Positions 5,851-6,077 of a stretch of DNA of 6,077 nt are shown here, one piece after another. The DNA lies in the NCBI GenBank assembly GCA_002792395.1, contig PFOG01000109.1:1-6077 (forward strand), written 5' to 3'. Every line of letters starts with the position of its first letter. Positions within the stretch are counted from its first letter, which is position 1. Position numbers and translations under genes: made by a program. This stretch comes from Candidatus Portnoybacteria bacterium CG_4_10_14_0_2_um_filter_44_20. GTDB lineage: Bacteria > Patescibacteriota > Minisyncoccia > Portnoybacterales > GCA-002795985. A model generated the notes under the pieces. It was not told where the DNA came from. It ran no database searches and saw nothing but the letters and a program-made list of their open reading frames with translations.

Positions 5851-6077
5851 CCAATAACCAAACCAGAATACCGAACAAATACTCAAGTTTGAATATCCAA
5901 ATGTCCAATTGGATATTGATTATTAGGAGTTTTTTCGGGATTCGGGTTTGTGATTTGAGGTTTAGCTTCTTTGCCTTTTTCAATGCCTTACGGCGGCCAA
6001 AAAAATAAGTGGCTTACCTGGGCGATAATGATTTCGCTGCCCTTTTATGTTACCTATTAAGCGTAGCTTGCGTGAGC
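5851..6077. other. Gene-free region after aspS
   Basis: I see no supportable gene in these 227 bases. The first part is occupied by the long palindrome (5859-5950). The rest contains a possible small hairpin, GGGCGA (6020-6025) with TCGC (6034-6037) and downstream CC, followed by TTTT (6043-6046). This could be a terminator, but the stem has a bulge. Very short open stretches reach the window edge on both strands and cannot be judged. Confidence 0.5.
5859..5950. repeat. Long imperfect palindrome (42-nt arms, 8-nt loop)
   Basis: Arms 5859-5900 and 5909-5950 are symmetrical about one axis without gaps. The inner 9 bp are perfect (AATATCCAA, 5892-5900, with TTGGATATT, 5909-5917). The outer 17 positions pair at 15 (5859-5875 with 5934-5950). 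The middle is looser, giving about 33 of 42 paired including two G-U. It starts 8 nt after the aspS stop. It could act as a 3'-end structure of the aspS mRNA, or be a copy of a small non-autonomous palindromic element. There is no T run directly after the stem, so it is not a standard terminator. Confidence 0.65.

Noticed and set aside
5980..6077. Minus-strand open stretch running in from the window edge to TGA at 5980-5982
   Set aside because: Only 31 codons, no recognised motif, and cut by the edge; cannot be told from chance.
6009..6077. Possible gene start on the + strand at the right edge (GTG 6009 or ATG 6047)
   Set aside because: No Shine-Dalgarno and at most 23 codons are visible; nothing supports either start.
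1..6077. CRISPR array, tRNA, rRNA, insertion sequence or phage module
   Set aside because: No spaced direct repeats, cloverleaf, transposase motifs or terminal inverted repeats with target duplications were found on either strand.

Overview
The window looks like a piece of a bacterial chromosome, most likely from the Candidate Phyla Radiation (Patescibacteria). That placement is an inference from several traits. The aspartyl-tRNA synthetase is of bacterial type but has lost the GAD insertion domain. Three of the four genes start without a visible Shine-Dalgarno sequence. The class A penicillin-binding protein carries a long C-terminal extension with an Ig-like fold. Base composition is moderately AT-rich and intergenic spaces are short. 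No rRNA, tRNA, CRISPR array, insertion sequence or prophage module is visible.

Layout. Positions 1-107 are non-coding leader. Positions 108-740 (+) hold an unrecognised, charged protein. Its reading frame is interrupted by two in-frame TAG codons (510-512 and 669-671), continues as plausible protein up to a double stop TAA TAA (738-743), and is followed 31 nt later by an intrinsic terminator (772-805). Positions 868-3606 (-) encode a complete bifunctional class A penicillin-binding protein (glycosyltransferase GT51 plus transpeptidase). Upstream of it is a cluster of TTATCGC-type sites, one a perfect palindrome, overlapping a candidate promoter. Positions 3706-4323 (-) encode a 205-residue protein that tentatively resembles the TraB/PrgY/GumN superfamily. 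It ends in a terminator hairpin whose tetraloop contains the stop codon. A divergent intergenic region (4324-4461) carries candidate promoters in both directions. Positions 4462-5850 (+) encode the compact aspartyl-tRNA synthetase. Positions 5851-6077 hold no convincing gene, but contain a long, nearly symmetrical imperfect palindrome (5859-5950).

The genes do not form an obvious pathway. Cell-wall synthesis and tRNA charging are housekeeping functions, and each gene appears to be its own transcription unit. The points most worth a second look are the double TAG gene, the palindromic operator-like cluster before the penicillin-binding protein, the GAD-less synthetase with a mixed tRNA-discrimination signature, and the 92-nt palindrome after aspS.
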